Assembly (NCBI GenBank): GCA_028671895.1
Contig: CM053802.1
Location: forward strand, 38,230,201 to 38,294,200
Reading direction: 5' to 3'
Length of the DNA stretch: 64,000 nucleotides
From: Oenanthe sinensis
Taxonomy: Eukaryota; Streptophyta; Magnoliopsida; Apiales; Apiaceae
Below are positions 35,430 to 48,003 of the stretch, piece after piece. Numbering within the stretch: the first letter of the stretch is position 1; each line of letters begins with the position of its first letter. The position numbers were made by a program, and so were the translations under genes. The notes under the pieces were generated by a model. The model was not told where the DNA came from and ran no database searches. It saw nothing but the letters and a program-made list of their open reading frames with translations.

Positions 35430-36565
35430 CTAAACAAGAAACCGAAATAATGTTTCTGCAAATTGCAGGCACGTAAAACAGTTCTCAAGTTCTAAAATAA
35501 GCCTAGTGGGCAATGATAAATAATAAGTCCCTACAGCTAAAACAGCAACCTTTGCTCCATTTCCAACTCGTAGGTCGACCTCTCCTTTAGTCAAAGTCCT
35601 ACTCCTTTGTAGTTCATGTACATTTATACAAATGCGAGAACTACATCCAGTATCTAATACCCACGATGTAGAAGTTGACAAATTGACCTCTATAACATAA
35701 ATACCTGAATCAGAAGCTTGACCAGCCTTCTTCTTCTTCAGATCCTCCAAATAAGCATGACAGTTTCTCTTCCAACGACCTGGTTTACCATAGTAGTGAC
35801 AATCACCCTTTGCAACAACACCCTTAGGCTTTAAAGCCTGTTTGGGATTAGCCTTTGGCTTGGGACCAGAAGTAGATCCAATCTTTTTCTTTCCCTTCTA
35901 TTTGCCTTTCCTATTAGCCTTACCTTTGTTATCTACCATCAACATGGCAGCAGGTTCAGCCTTTTCATGTTAGTTTCAGTAGTTCGTAACATGGCCAACA
36001 ATTCAGTTGGTGTTTTGTCTATCTCATTCATATTGTAGTTCATAACAAAATGAGTATAGTTGTGGTTCAAAGATTGCAAGATTAAGTCAATCTGAGCTTC
36101 CAAACCAATCGGGAAACCCAAAGTATCAAGATACTCAATATAACCTATCATCTTCAGAACATGTGGTTCAACAGGTTCACGCTCTCCCTGTTTGCAAGCA
36201 TACAGTGCTTTGCTCGTGTCGAACCTTTCTTGATGAGCTTGTCCCTCAAACATTCTTTGAAAGTGTTCAATCATCTCATAAGCATCCATATGCTCATGTT
36301 GTTTTTGAAGCTCAACACTCATGGTTGCCAGCATGAGACATGCAATATCATTCACATCATCAATATGCTTCTGATAAGCATTTTGCAGAACATGAGTTGC
36401 ATTCTCAGCAGGAGGAGCAGGTGAAGGAATTTCAATGACATGGAGCTTACGCTCTTGCCTGAGGACAATCCTCAAATTCCTATACCAATCCAGGAAGTTA
36501 GTTCCTGTCAGCTTGTCCTTCTCAAGGGTTGCTCGTATGGAAAAAGTATTTGTTTTGTTTGCCAT
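35430..36565 (-). pseudogene. G gag-protease
   Basis: Gag starts at 36565 (MANKTNTF) and is open for 208 codons, then a 1-base deletion at about 35965 (also in F) throws it into a short tail. The next frame has the zinc knuckle CHYYGKPGRWKRNC near 35780-35815, in which the second Cys is Tyr (as in F) and the His is Arg. The protease follows with WVLDTGCSS intact (35750-35430). Confidence 0.88.
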
Positions 36566-38371
36566 TTAAATATCTATAATGTTTCAAATGCATAAAATAA
36601 ACATTAGATTGTCTGAGTTATTTATTATGTTCAAATGATTATGATATATTCATAATATATCTCTCACTATTTTTATCAAATTAATAGCCCTTACTATTAA
36701 TTTGGAAAGTATATCCCATAATTCTTTCTAGTGAGCCAAGATCCATATTTCGTCATGTCCTAAGTCAACCACTGGAAGTCCTTAAAAAATGATTATTTAG
36801 GTAGACAACAGTTGTCAATTATATCATATATAATTCTTGGATAGTTTGGTGAACAACGATTGATCTTATCTATCTAATAGACTTTTAACCAAACTCTATG
36901 CTTCTAAGTTCATAATGGTTGAATATAACCGTTTATTTTCACCTTATTATGACGACTCAGTTAAGTTAGACCCAATGATACAACGGCCGAATATAACCGT
37001 TTATATTCATCGCATCTCACCACGAGAGATAGGAGTCCCCTGCCACTGACAGTCTTTCCACTAATCGATCTAGGATTCAATGAGTGTTCATTCATTGGAA
37101 AGCATCCGAGTAAAACTTAATATTTTGTTAAGGGGTTTAGAAAATTTACGACGATCATGATCACATCATGAAGAGATCCTCAATTTTTCCTTGAACCAAA
37201 TATTTCAAATTGACATCTTAAATTGTTCATTTCCCAGGTAGATGGAGGATACCAGTGGTCACACTTAAAACCCATCAGCCTTACGAATACGCATATCCGT
37301 TTTTGTCAGAAAATCCCAATTATAGATATCAAAAATCCATATTTAATTCCGTGTTTTAAAATCCATATTTCATAAACACAAGAATCTCATGATCGTTTGT
37401 TAATTTTAAAATCTTAAATCGTTACAGATTTTATCTTTCTTAAGCAGACATGGCATGGGTGTCGTATCTAATACATACATCATTCCAACACATACATATC
37501 TACACATGCATTCATATACATATATGTATTGTGCATAAATTAAACGTGTTTGGTTATGACCCCATCCTATGTGATATTTCCAAGCTAATGGAATTATCAT
37601 GGTCAATCTATGGTGGTTTCAAATACTACACTATTACATGTCTTTATCTTCTTCATTGCTCCATCATCTGGATTGCCTCCTAGCTTCCTTGCTTCCAAGT
37701 CTCCATTAAACAATTACATTGAATAATAAATAAATCTATTCTAATGAAATTACAAGAAGAACTCGAGTTACATTCGAGATTAACAATTACAATGAATAAA
37801 CGACATGCAAGTCATATTTAGAAACCAAAACCATAAAACAACACCACTATCCTATGGGTCTTTAGGCCATAACCATCCACCATGTTATCACATAACACAT
37901 GTAATATATCTCAGATTATATAAACATATCATATAATCATATATAATAAATTTCGAAATTTCAGAAAATCAAATAAATTTCATAAAATAATAAATCGCCG
38001 TTTCGGGGCCTGTAACGTCGTCAAAAGGCTTACAGACGCGAAGCTGAAAATGTCAGTATTGCTCAGTGACACGATTCCAGTCAAAAAACACATATTGTTT
38101 GTGAAAATCGGACACTGGATACAGATTTCAGAAAATCTACCGAAGCCGTTTCAGAATTCGTATCGAATACGATTTCCATAACAAGAACAAACATGTATCA
38201 TATACATACAACAATACACACAATCATCCCATGATTATACAACACATAAATATCATATATTCAAAATCATATAAAACATATATACCAATATATAGTCATG
38301 ACATATCATATATATGTTTACATACATCGAAAAACTGTTAAACACATAACCAAATCATCTCATTATACACG
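36566..38371 (-). other. G untranslated leader
   Basis: 1.8 kb without coding signal. The gag-proximal block (about 36650-37440) is shared nearly unchanged with A, B and F and contains the hairpin at 36678-36703. The LTR-proximal half matches F and A closely. Confidence 0.75.
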
Positions 38372-38386
38372 TAGCTCTGATACCAT
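38372..38386 (-). other. G primer-binding site
   Basis: The minus strand reads ATGGTATCAGAGCTA next to the LTR, a perfect TGGTATCAGAGC tRNA-Met primer match. Confidence 0.9.
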
Positions 38387-38652
38387 TGAAGGGTTTCGGG
38401 CATGAAAACGCAGCGGAATTAACGTAAAAACAATAAAAGAAATCGAAACTCAATCACAGGATCCATGTATAACGTTAGATGATTATGGTGAAGAAGTCTG
38501 TACCTTAACAAAGCTTTCCGTATGTTGTTTAATGGAGGTCCAGAAAAGATGAATCACAGCAGCCCTTTGATGCAAAGATTTGATCTCCAAAGAAGTCCAC
38601 ACGAACGCCCGATCGTCCTACGATCACCGGAGTCGGTACTAGCCGAATTGTT

Positions 38653-38654
<2 letters not shown>

Positions 38655-38687
<33 letters not shown>
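38655..38687. repeat. TC microsatellite
   Basis: About 16 TC units inside the G 5' LTR. The 3' LTR has a shorter, interrupted run near 31606-31630, so the array has changed since insertion. Confidence 0.85.
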
Positions 38688-38693
<6 letters not shown>

Positions 38694-38774
38694 AGCCTCT
38701 CTTGATGTTGAGCAGCTAGGGTTTTTCTCTAAAAACAAAATTTGATAATTAAACCCTAATACTATACATCATTA

Positions 38775-38786
38775 TGTATATATAGG
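38775..38786 (-). promoter_or_regulatory. G LTR TATA box (putative)
   Basis: The minus strand reads CCTATATATACA, followed downstream by an ATTAGGGTTT-type leader. Identical boxes are in the other G LTR and in F. Confidence 0.55.
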
Positions 38787-39999
38787 GGAGAGAGAGATTT
38801 TGGGCCTAACCATAATCCATATGGTTTCCAAAACCCATTATGACTTTGGGTTATTATAATTATTAAATCTGAATTCTAATATAAATAATCAAGTCCCACT
38901 TAATTAATTCAATAATTAAATTCGAATAATAATAATACTTATTAAATCCGAATTCTAATATAATTAATCAAGTCCCACTTAATTAATTCAATAATTAAAT
39001 TCGAATAAACAATAATATATTTAAATTCGTATTTTAAATAAACCTCCGTTTTGACGTTCTTTGTGTGTGACCCTTTAGGTTATTATTACGTTGGCAATAA
39101 TTTTATTATATAATAATAAAATTATAAACAATGAGCGGCATCTAGTAATACATCATTGCTACCCAAGTAACAATAATAATTGGTGATTCAATTAAACCTT
39201 TCGTGAATAATGTGCAATGTAATATAATCCCTTTAACCTTATATTATAGATAAAACTCGAGGCATGTATAGTGTCATCCTCTTTAACGTTTAATCTTGGT
39301 TTCCTTGATCAAGGAGTAGACTATTTAAACAAATCAATATTTGAGCATGGCCATGCATTTCATAGTCTCACTCAATCAAGAGGCCAATAATATCACTCCT
39401 AGAATTGGAGGGTTAAATCCTATATCTATCATTCATATTCCTCATACGATTCATAGCATACCCAATGTCCACCTTTATCATTACCCGGTTAAAGGTAACT
39501 TTGAGTGTAATCAAAGTATATTAATTCTCGTATAGAAATATAATAATTTCAAGTCAGATGATCATTACATCATTATCACTGTGAGATTTCTTATGACACT
39601 TATTAACATGTAGAATCTCACGGCGGGTCTTTCCAGTGTCATGTATTGATACATACACTTATGTTCTTGACTTTAGTATCACCATACCTATGACCAATGA
39701 GATGTGGTCATCTGTCAACAAACATACTAGTCTTACTGCATTATTACTGTCCTTAAATAATAATACTTGACTAGGGAATTTTAGGAATAAAATATTATTC
39801 ATATAATCTCATTTTTAAGTCACATACTTAAAGATATATATTACGTATTAATATTCCAAGGACATTTATTATTCTTTCAATTTATGATGCAGTAAATAAA
39901 GACATAATAAATATTAATTAAATAATCACATAAAACATAATCCTTAATTGTTTTCAATAAAACATTAAAAGTATTGTCTCTAGGACACCAATACTAACA

Positions 40000-40004
40000 G
40001 GTTC
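40000..40004. repeat. Target-site duplication of G (right), GGTTC
   Basis: Matches 31312-31316. D sequence resumes immediately after. Confidence 0.93.
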
Positions 40005-40007
40005 TAC

Positions 40008-40008
<1 letters not shown>

Positions 40009-40075
<67 letters not shown>
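40009..40075. repeat. AT microsatellite
   Basis: About 33 AT units, starting five bases after the G target duplication. It is part of D non-coding sequence. Confidence 0.9.
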
Positions 40076-40077
<2 letters not shown>

Positions 40078-40188
40078 CAGTAGGTACATGTTTAATAGTG
40101 TATACACCTTGTTTGCTTGATTTTTAAGTGTATACAAGAACTCTTGTTCCCGATCCTAACTCGTATCCCTTGATTTCACAAGAAATAT
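40076..40188 (+). other. D internal remainder before the 3' LTR
   Basis: Short non-coding stretch of D between the AT run and its 3' LTR. No convincing polypurine tract is visible before the LTR start at 40189, which is unusual. Confidence 0.45.
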
Positions 40189-40512
40189 TGTTGTCTCTCA
40201 CTCTAAAGCACAAGGGTTATAAGTTATTTCTTAATTGTCTATTTTTATATATATATATATATTCGGCCAAACATATATATACACTAGTTTGCTTGTTTGA
40301 CCTCTTGCAAGTATATATATTGTTAGCCTTGTTCCTCTTAATTATATATACACGAGCTTTTATCTTAATTTCTTATTCTCGTATATATAAAGAGTGAACT
40401 AAACCAAGAGAGTTATTAACTTATCTCTCTCCTTAGTTGGTTGTTAATATCCTTGATTTATTTCGGGATTAGAAACAACAACTATTTACTTAAATTCCGA
40501 GTCAAGGCTAGA

Positions 40513-41010
40513 CTTGTATAAGTCGATATATACGACAAAAACAAGAGGTTTCCTCGTTGAATTTTTGTATATAAACCAAGCTTATATCAAGAGTGGAAAC
40601 CGATTTGTATAAATCTCATTTAGAGATATAAACAAAAGGTTACTCTAATATTTGCAAGGTAACTCACTTTAATTCCAAGTTGAGTGTTGTGTATAAGTCG
40701 AGGTACGACATAAACATAAATACATCTTGTTGAGTTATAAAGTGAAAGAAACCAACACACATTCCGAGTGTTACTATTTCGTTTAAATCTCATATATTAT
40801 TTAGAGATATAAACGAGGTAAACTCGTTGAATATTTGTAGGTTTATTCTTTAACTTCGAACACCGAGTTAAGGGCTTTTCGCATAAGTCGAGGTACGACA
40901 CAAACGAGCCTAACTTGTTGAGTTCTTGAAGTTAGTCCACGTTAGACTCCGAGTTAGATCATATTTTGTATAAGTCGAGGTACGACATAAACGAAACGTA
41001 CTCGTTGAAT
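40513..41010 (+). repeat. Hairpin-repeat array in the D 3' LTR
   Basis: Counterpart of 22030-22530. First stem at 40522, last at 40974-40986 (GTCG AGGTA CGAC). Confidence 0.65.
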
Positions 41011-41740
41011 CTTAGTGGTTTATTTCGAGTTTGTTTTAAAGGCCATTTTTAATTGTTGTTTTAGGCCTTATAAACAACTTGATTTTGAAACGAGCTTGAC
41101 ATAAGTCAAGTCAATATATTCGGCCTTTAACCATGATCATATACCCTTTGACTTATATATCGGACAAAAATTAGCAAAAAAGAAAAAGATTTATTTTAAG
41201 TAATTGCATTGCATCATACGCTTTACATATCGCAATTTACTTTAGCATACACATTTAATTTCATGCATTCATACGCTTTACTTTCCGCACCTTACTTTAG
41301 CATACGCATTTAATTTATTGCATACATGTTAACACATAACGTGTGGTTCGTCCTTTTGACTAAGTGACTTACCCTTTCAAGTGGTTCGTCCTTTCTCACT
41401 AAGTGACTTACCCCGACTCACATTTATATATATTGTTGCTTCGGCTATCTTATATATATTTGTTTGTCTCTCTGGTCTAGTATTGTAATATACTAGTCCA
41501 CCACCTTTCTTTATTAAACAGGGATATAAAGTCGTAGTACTTGTTGTCTACACTTTGTTGTGAGGTGAAAGTGAAGTGCGGTGATCCTTGTTCTAAGACC
41601 CAAGTCCTAGACACGCCGACGGGGAGTTGGGTGTCTTTGCACCATGAGGAAAAGGAAAGACCCAAGACCTAAGACCCAGGTCCAAGACCTACATTGTTGT
41701 AGAGGAACATAGTCTACGCAGGGATTTTTTACGTATTTTT

Positions 41741-42072
41741 GAGGAGGTAAAGGGGAAGTTACGCTCCAAGATAAGGTCGTAAGGGATACTACGTGACTGT
41801 GAAGAGGTATTGGGGAGTTACGCTCTAAGACCAGTTCGTAGGGGTACTACTTGCCTGTGAAGAGGTAACGGGGAGTTACGCTCTAAGACCAGCTTGTAGG
41901 GGTTCTACTTTGCCTGTGAAGAGGTAACGGGGAGTTACGCTCTAAGACCAGCATGTAGGGATTCTACTTTGATTGTGAGGAGGTAACGGGAAGTTACGCT
42001 CCAAGATAAATCAAGTAGGTTTTGCTTTGTATTTTGAGGGGTTAACGGGTAGTTAAGGTCCAAGATAAATAC
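41741..42072 (+). repeat. 59-bp tandem repeat in the D 3' LTR
   Basis: Six units start at 41741, 41801, 41859, 41918, 41977 and 42036. The count and periods (60, 58, 59, 59, 59) equal those of the 5' LTR. Confidence 0.8.
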
Positions 42073-42396
42073 TAAGTGTTGTAAAAGGCTTCTCCGCCAG
42101 TATAAGGAGTACATCTTTTTATAGTGTAAAATCTCGAGTTCAGGGAGGAACTCGGGGACTGGACTAGGGGTGAGCAGATCCGTTAGGGGATTACGCCATC
42201 GCAAACCAGGATAAAAATTCTGTTATGTACTTTATTTCTTTTCTCTGCTTTTATTTTCCGCACTTATATTACTAGTTGACTGGTAATATTTTCAAAAGAG
42301 AAAATAAAATTTTAAAATGCCAAGCACAATTTTTAGAAATGGTATTAAGCTATTCAACCCCCCTTCTAGCTTATACCCCCCATTTCGGGGCTAACA

Positions 42397-43041
42397 GAAT
42401 AAATTCTGATGACGTCACTTAGACTCTGATAAGCTTCTGTAGACTATGATTAATATTCTCTAACAACAACATTTCTTCATATCTAACAGAAACCTCATAG
42501 ACAAATGCATCAGTGTTAGAGTTTCCTTGCCTTATACTCTCTTGTAGGAAATGTCTCCAACTAGAAAATCATCAAGTAATTTCTTTTCAACTGCCTTCAA
42601 CAATTCCATCAACTCCTCCAACTCTTTCATTTGATCACTTGAATCATCAATTTGAAATATTGCAGCTCTCAAGTTATAGATTGATGTTCTCTACATACTT
42701 TTATCGAAAGGAATACTGCAAATTCTTTGTCCATCAGGATTGAGCATTAATATAGGAGTATCCAATACCATTTTTATCTTTAAATCTCATTTGCTCATCT
42801 TCTTCTCAATATCATCCTCTAGGATATACCTAGGTTTGTACTTCTCAGAGTTTAACTATATGTGCTTTTCATTTTTTCTTTCCCCTGTTATTGCCCCATT
42901 TAGAGAATTTACCCATTTTGCAGTAGTGTCATTTTTTCCATTTAGTAAATAAAGAACACATTCCAGTTCTTTTAATGAATTTTAAGTTAAATCTTCTTTA
43001 GATAGCTTCATCACTCTTCTATTCTCTAGAAAGTATAATAG
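42397..43041 (-). other. S2 3' non-coding region, possible LTR edge
   Basis: No sound ORF. The first 92 bases hold one AGACTCTG octamer (42421-42428) and end in CTAACA (42483-42488), the same terminal hexamer as the S1 LTR. They may be the U3 start of the S2 3' LTR, cut by D. The rest is the decayed tail after the extra ORF. Confidence 0.4.
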
Positions 43042-46000
43042 CTTCTATTTAGGTACAACATCATCAAACACGTCTTTCCCAATGTGAATGACAATGAGCT
43101 TGTCCAAATGGTCTTGAGTCAATTGGTCTTTATATTTGTCCTTCAGAGAGTAAGGGTTTCTAAATGCATTTGTTTCATCTTTGGCTTTTGAATCACCAAT
43201 TCTTCCCTTATCATTTCCAAGTCTAGCATTGAGAGTTAGAGACTCAGTTCTTATCCATAGAAGATCATGATTCTTCTTTCTAACCAAAGTTTGTTGATCT
43301 TCCTCCTTATCTTCAAAGCTGGTTCCTCCTGGAAGGAATATGTTTCCCTGCATGATGAGTGATGCCTTTGGTTTTGATAGAGCTTTCTGTTAGACTGTTG
43401 GGAATGGATGAGATGATTGACTTGTTACAACATTTACACTTGCACCTATAGTTGACCTTGTCACAGGCTTATATGTTTGTTGAGGTCTAGCATGTTCAAA
43501 TGCTATAGGTTTCTTCTTGATCAGAGTTTTCTTTGGATTAGGAGTAAGCTTTTTCATTGACTGGACTTGAGCATTGTGAGTACCAGTATTAATGTTCTTC
43601 ACTTATTGGTCAGCAATAACTAGATCTACATCATGATATTCTTCTTCAAACATTTTCTTTGCCAATTCTACATCCTCATTTATCTTTTCTATAACTTTCT
43701 CGGGCTCTTCTTCTTCTTGCAATTTTCTTTCTAACTCTGCATCGTTACTGATTTGATCTAACTGTGCTACAACATTTGTTTAAATCAGAGATTTCTATTT
43801 CCCATGTACTTGTCCAGATCCTGAAGGAGTCAGAGATTGGGGTGTCAGAGTTTGTGTCTTTATAATTTCACCATCCTTATAACTCCCTTGTACTTTATCA
43901 GACTTTCCACTACCATCACCATCAGTTTTTTCAAGAGATTTTAGAGGAAGATCATCATTGCATTTGTCTTTAGAGACGTTCTTCCCCTTTCTGACATCAT
44001 GAGAGATAAAGAGATAATCTATTATCAGAGTCAAGGAGTCCTGAATTGAAGATATAACATTTCTCAGAGTCTCCACTTTAAACTCCAAAGCAGTATGCTA
44101 TTCGGAAAGATTTATAAATTTCTTGTCAAAGACATGTTTGTTCGGTTGCATAGGAGTATGAACTGAAGCACCCTGCTTAATGACATCCTCATGCAGAGAA
44201 TTTATTTCACAATGAAAAGCCATAATAAATACAGTTGTAGCCATTAACAGGGTCTTCATTTCATCAGAGGATATGCTAGAGTTTGCCTTCTGAACAAGGT
44301 CATGAGCATGAGACCAATGCACCTTTTCATGAGAAAATTTCCATCTTATATCCTAGAGTTTCTTCTTTTCAAGATCTGTAGGTGTAAGTGCTCCATTTGT
44401 AATGTGTTTGACAATACCTTCCACATCAAGGGCAGGTTCTATCTCATCCTTGAGTTGAGCAATAACAAATAGTCCAGATACTCCATGTGTAACCTATCAA
44501 GAGCATCATGGGCATTGAATGACCATTTTTTAGAGCTGTATCTTTCCAGATAAGAGATGGAGAGATCAGTTGGCTCCTCATCAGCAAAGATAGGAGAAAG
44601 AGAATCACCAGATTCTGCATTAGGAGCATTTGCAATAACACTAGTACCTAGTGCATCAGAGTTTATAACTTTAGGGATAAGTTGAACAACAGAGCCTGTT
44701 TCTGGTATACTCTGTGCACCTGCACAAGGAACATAACAACCTAAGACACTATTTTCTTTTAAAGTAATCTCATTACTTCTCATGTCACACATCTCATGAC
44801 TTTTAATAGTCAGAGTTTACTCACAAGAAGTAACTACCTTCTTTCTCATATCTAACTCTCCTTTTACTAGAACCAGTGTCTGCCTTTCTATGTCATTTCT
44901 GTTTTGCACACATTTTAACTTAGTCTGACAAGAAAGGCTCAAAATCACAATGTCCTACAAAAATAATAAGTGGCTGAGAAAAGGTGTCTATGGTGACATG
45001 AATAAAGGGTTTCCTTCCAAGACTATCCATGGTCATTTCAGTAATAAAATATGCAATTTTAAATTCTAAACTTGTGCAATCAGAGTATGTAAATTTTAAA
45101 GAAAAGTCAGAGGTTATAATCTGTGCAGTTGTAGAGACTGATGGAGTGCCCAATGGCTTTGTAGAAAGTGGTTGCACTAGGATTGCATCAGAGATTGCCA
45201 AATGAGTAGCATCAGAGGTTTGGGTCTCAGCTTGTGCATCAGTGGATTCAGAATTTAGATGTTGTTCCTTGTCTTGGTTTGTAATCACATTGGTGGTGAT
45301 TGATTCTTGTGGGACCAGAGTTTGTGTAATAGCTGCTTCACCACTTTGAGGTGAAGGTTCTTGTGTGCTAACTCTGCCATAGTTTGGCCTTCAGCATCAG
45401 CAACAACATGATCTTCAGTCAAAATTTGTGTGCCTGCAACCAAACTTTTATTGGAAAATTCTTGTGTGACTAGGGCTTTAATAGCTTCTTCAACCCTTTG
45501 AGTTGAAGGTTTTTATGTGCTGTACCCCTGATCCAAGATGGCTTCATCTGTTAGTGGAGTGGCTTCTGTTGAATGTTGATCAACATGTTCTTGTGGGTCT
45601 GACCCTTCAGAGACTCCTACCTCACTTTGAGAGATAGTTTCTTGTATGTCTGGGCCAAAAGAGACTATTTGTTTCTTCTTCCCGGAGAAAACTAGGGAAT
45701 CATTCTTTCTTTCTTGCAAGGCATCAACATCTTGAGCTCTTTGAGGAGCCATGTCTCTAGTAACCTCAGCAGCTAGTTCATTTACACGTGCATAAGATAA
45801 TTCAAGTATCCTCTTAGGTGGTGAGGTAGTAGGGAAATCAGAGGCTACTACTGGACCTGATGATGGAACAAGATAAACATTTTACGTATTAGAATTGTCA
45901 TCATCATTTTTATCCCAACATTTCTCATCAACAATTTCATTGTCAGCCCTTGTTCCCTTTTTATCCTTACTTGGTACCTCATTTGAAGTACCTTCCAAGG

Positions 46001-46831
46001 TGATTACAGGACTGGTTAAAAGGATTAACATGAGGAGATGTCTTGATTTGATTTATGTCCACACTCATGTACGATTTATTCATCGACACTAAACTCTCTT
46101 CTACAGAGGCAGTAATATCAGGATTTATAGCATTAGAGTTTATTTGTTCAGAGTTTGCAGCATCAACTAGAGAAATATACTCTGAGATTTTGGCCATAAC
46201 CAGTCTCCTATTCTTCTTAGCAAGCTCTGACACATGATTGACATGAAATTGCTTCATGACTGAAGTAGGAGGAATTTCTGAGGTAGGTTTGACAGATTTC
46301 CTTAGGGGAAAACCATTCTTTCAGCACTGTCATCAGAGTCTGTGTGCTCATCAATCAGATTTCTTCTTCGTGGAGGAGACTTAGCCAAAAACAATTCCCT
46401 TTCTTTTGAGGCCTGAGCCTTATGTCTAGCCAACTTTTCCAGAAAACACATGTAACCCAATTGTCGAAAGAATGACCTGATTGTGCTGTCATTCTCAAGA
46501 TCATCATATACCTCAAGCTCTGGAAGATAAAGAGCCTAACGTACCACAACAAGAGTGATAACATGCTTGTCATTGCAGGTGAAAGTTCTAGTTGGTTCCA
46601 TATCATCACCATTAACACTAAACTTTGTTGTGGACCATATTTGTACCATATTTGTACCACAGCTTTGACTGAGATTGTTCTGGGTTTTTGCAAAGCATAC
46701 CCAATAATGTTGTGAGCAAGAAGGTCCTATATAATGTGAAAGTCAGAATTTTCATCCAACTCGTCTAGAAAAGAACATTAGATATTGGGTACAAAGTTAT
46801 AAGGACCGAATGTAAGATTCTTGGAGGCCAT
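43042..46831 (-). pseudogene. S2 extra ORF downstream of pol
   Basis: About 1260 codons from the ATG at 46831 (MASKNLTFGPYNF) to the stop at 43042-43044, broken by several stops and frameshifts. Open parts: 46257-45979, 45752-45513, 45288-44920, 44792-44439, 44322-44098, 44088-43795, 43602-43390 and 43353-43045. The N-terminal part is hydrophobic and helix-rich. Most of the rest is acidic, Ser/Thr/Gln-rich and low in complexity. It corresponds in place and style to the S1 extra ORF and resembles proteins annotated beside copia elements in asterids. I cannot assign a function, and an envelope-like role is only a possibility. Confidence 0.6.
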
Positions 46832-47412
46832 TGAAGTCGATTTGTGAATCTTGTAAAGTTTTGAGAGACTTAGGGTTTTGAGAGAGAACGAGAGAAAAAG
46901 AAAGTGAAGAGTTGTAATTCAAAGTATAGAATACAAATTAATTAAACTATTCCATCTCAATAAGGCTTATAACCTGTAGTCGGACACGTGACAATAAATT
47001 AGAGGATGAAAAATGATTGAAAAAGTTCTCAAAATACAGCAGATGTGTGAGTATATGTGTACATATATAATGCATAATGTGAAAAGTTTTTCATGACACA
47101 CATGCGCATCCAAGGCTACTCCAATCAGAGACTAGCAATTATAACGTCACAAATGTAAATGTGATGTCATAGGAATAAATCAATAATAAATATTTATTTG
47201 AAGACAAATAACTATTTTAATGTTGACTTATTGACTATGAAGTAGAGACTACAGTGTCTGACATTAAAGTTTACCACATATTCTGACAGAGTGTACCACA
47301 TACTCTGACAGAGTTTATCACATACTCTGACATAATTTATCACATACTCTGATGATTAAAGATATCAGAATTTAGAAGTACTGATTCAATTATCAGAGTT
47401 TGATAGAGGCTG
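46832..47412 (-). other. S2 spacer between pol and extra ORF
   Basis: About 580 bp, non-coding, like the S1 spacer at 10722-11154. It contains a 22-bp tandem repeat at 47269-47355. Confidence 0.5.
47269..47355. repeat. 22-bp tandem repeat in the S2 spacer
   Basis: Four units of 22 bp start at 47269, 47291, 47313 and 47335. The shared core is CACATACTCTGACA. Differences are one to three bases per unit. Confidence 0.85.
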
Positions 47413-48003
47413 CTAATATGATGGTTGTCCTTGAACTCCTGACACCATTCCCAACTCATTTACTAATCTTATAAATGTTGCTTGACACAAAGGCTTAATG
47501 AAAATATCTGCTAGCTGTTAATCATTTGGAACAAAATGCATTTCAATTGTTCCTTCCATAACATTTTCACTGATAAAATGATATTTAATACTGATGGGCT
47601 TTGTCATAGAGTGCTGAACTGGATTACTTGTCATTGCAATTGCACTTTTATTATCACAATAGATAGAAATTTTAGAAAAGTTTAAACCATAGTCTAATAG
47701 CTAATTTTACATCCACATAATTTGAGCACAACAACTTCCTGCAACAATATACTCTACCTCTGCAGTTGATGTTGAGATGGATTTCTGATTTTTACTAAAG
47801 CAGGAAACAATTCTTCCTCTAAAAAATTGACAACTGCCACTAATGTTTTTCCTGTCTATTTTGCATCCTACAAAATCGACATCTGAATAGCCTATAACTT
47901 TAAAATCAGATTATCTAGGATACCATAAACCAAGATTAATGGTGCCTTTGAGATATCTAAAAATCCTCTTAACAACAATAAAATGAGATTCATTTGCATT
48001 TGC
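47413..48003 (-). pseudogene. S2 RNase H
   Basis: The end of the S2 polyprotein on the minus strand. Copia RNase H features are readable across several frame breaks (DRK-S near the start, EVEYIVAGSCCAQI-like around the catalytic Glu, a C-terminal LVNELGMV-like end). It stops at 47413-47415. Confidence 0.72.

Larger units (their letters stand above)
31317..39999 (-). mobile_element. Element G: complete Angela/BARE-like copia insertion in D, defective inside
   Basis: 8683 bp with LTRs of 1619 and 1613 bp, target duplication GGTTC, a perfect primer site and a polypurine tract. The LTRs differ at about a dozen sites plus small indels. The domain order on the minus strand is gag, protease, integrase, RT, RNase H, all broken. 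It is the same subfamily as F and a sister of A. Shared defects with F (gag frameshift, zinc-knuckle Cys to Tyr) and with A (RNase H deletion) imply an ancestral defective master copy. Confidence 0.93.
38387..39999 (-). repeat. G 5' LTR
   Basis: 1613 bp. It drives minus-strand transcription of G. The palindrome GCATGGCCATGC is at 39345-39356, and an expanded TC run not matched in the other LTR is at 38655-38687. The 64-codon ORF at 39341-39535, identical in the other G LTR and in F, is antisense LTR sequence. Confidence 0.92.
21714..42396 (+). mobile_element. Element D: Sirevirus-type copia with 2.2-kb LTRs, containing G
   Basis: Plus strand: 5' LTR (21714-23911), primer site, long gag, protease, integrase, RT, RNase H to 29955, about 1.5 kb of non-coding sequence (interrupted by G), and 3' LTR (40189-42396). 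Without G it is about 12 kb. The long gag with coiled coil and two zinc knuckles is typical of Sireviruses. The LTRs differ by a few percent, more than those of A or G. No target duplication was found: GAATA follows the 3' LTR, but no copy lies before the 5' LTR. Confidence 0.88.
40189..42396 (+). repeat. D 3' LTR
   Basis: 2208 bp from TGTTGTCTC to GCTAACA. It aligns with the 5' LTR throughout, differing by a few percent with the most changes in the first 60 bp. It has the TATA box (about 40383), the six-hairpin array (about 40513-41010) and the 59-bp tandem array. S2 sequence follows. Confidence 0.88.

Noticed and set aside
38529..38738. ORF with an Arg-Glu repeat
   Set aside because: Produced by reading through the TC microsatellite in the G LTR.
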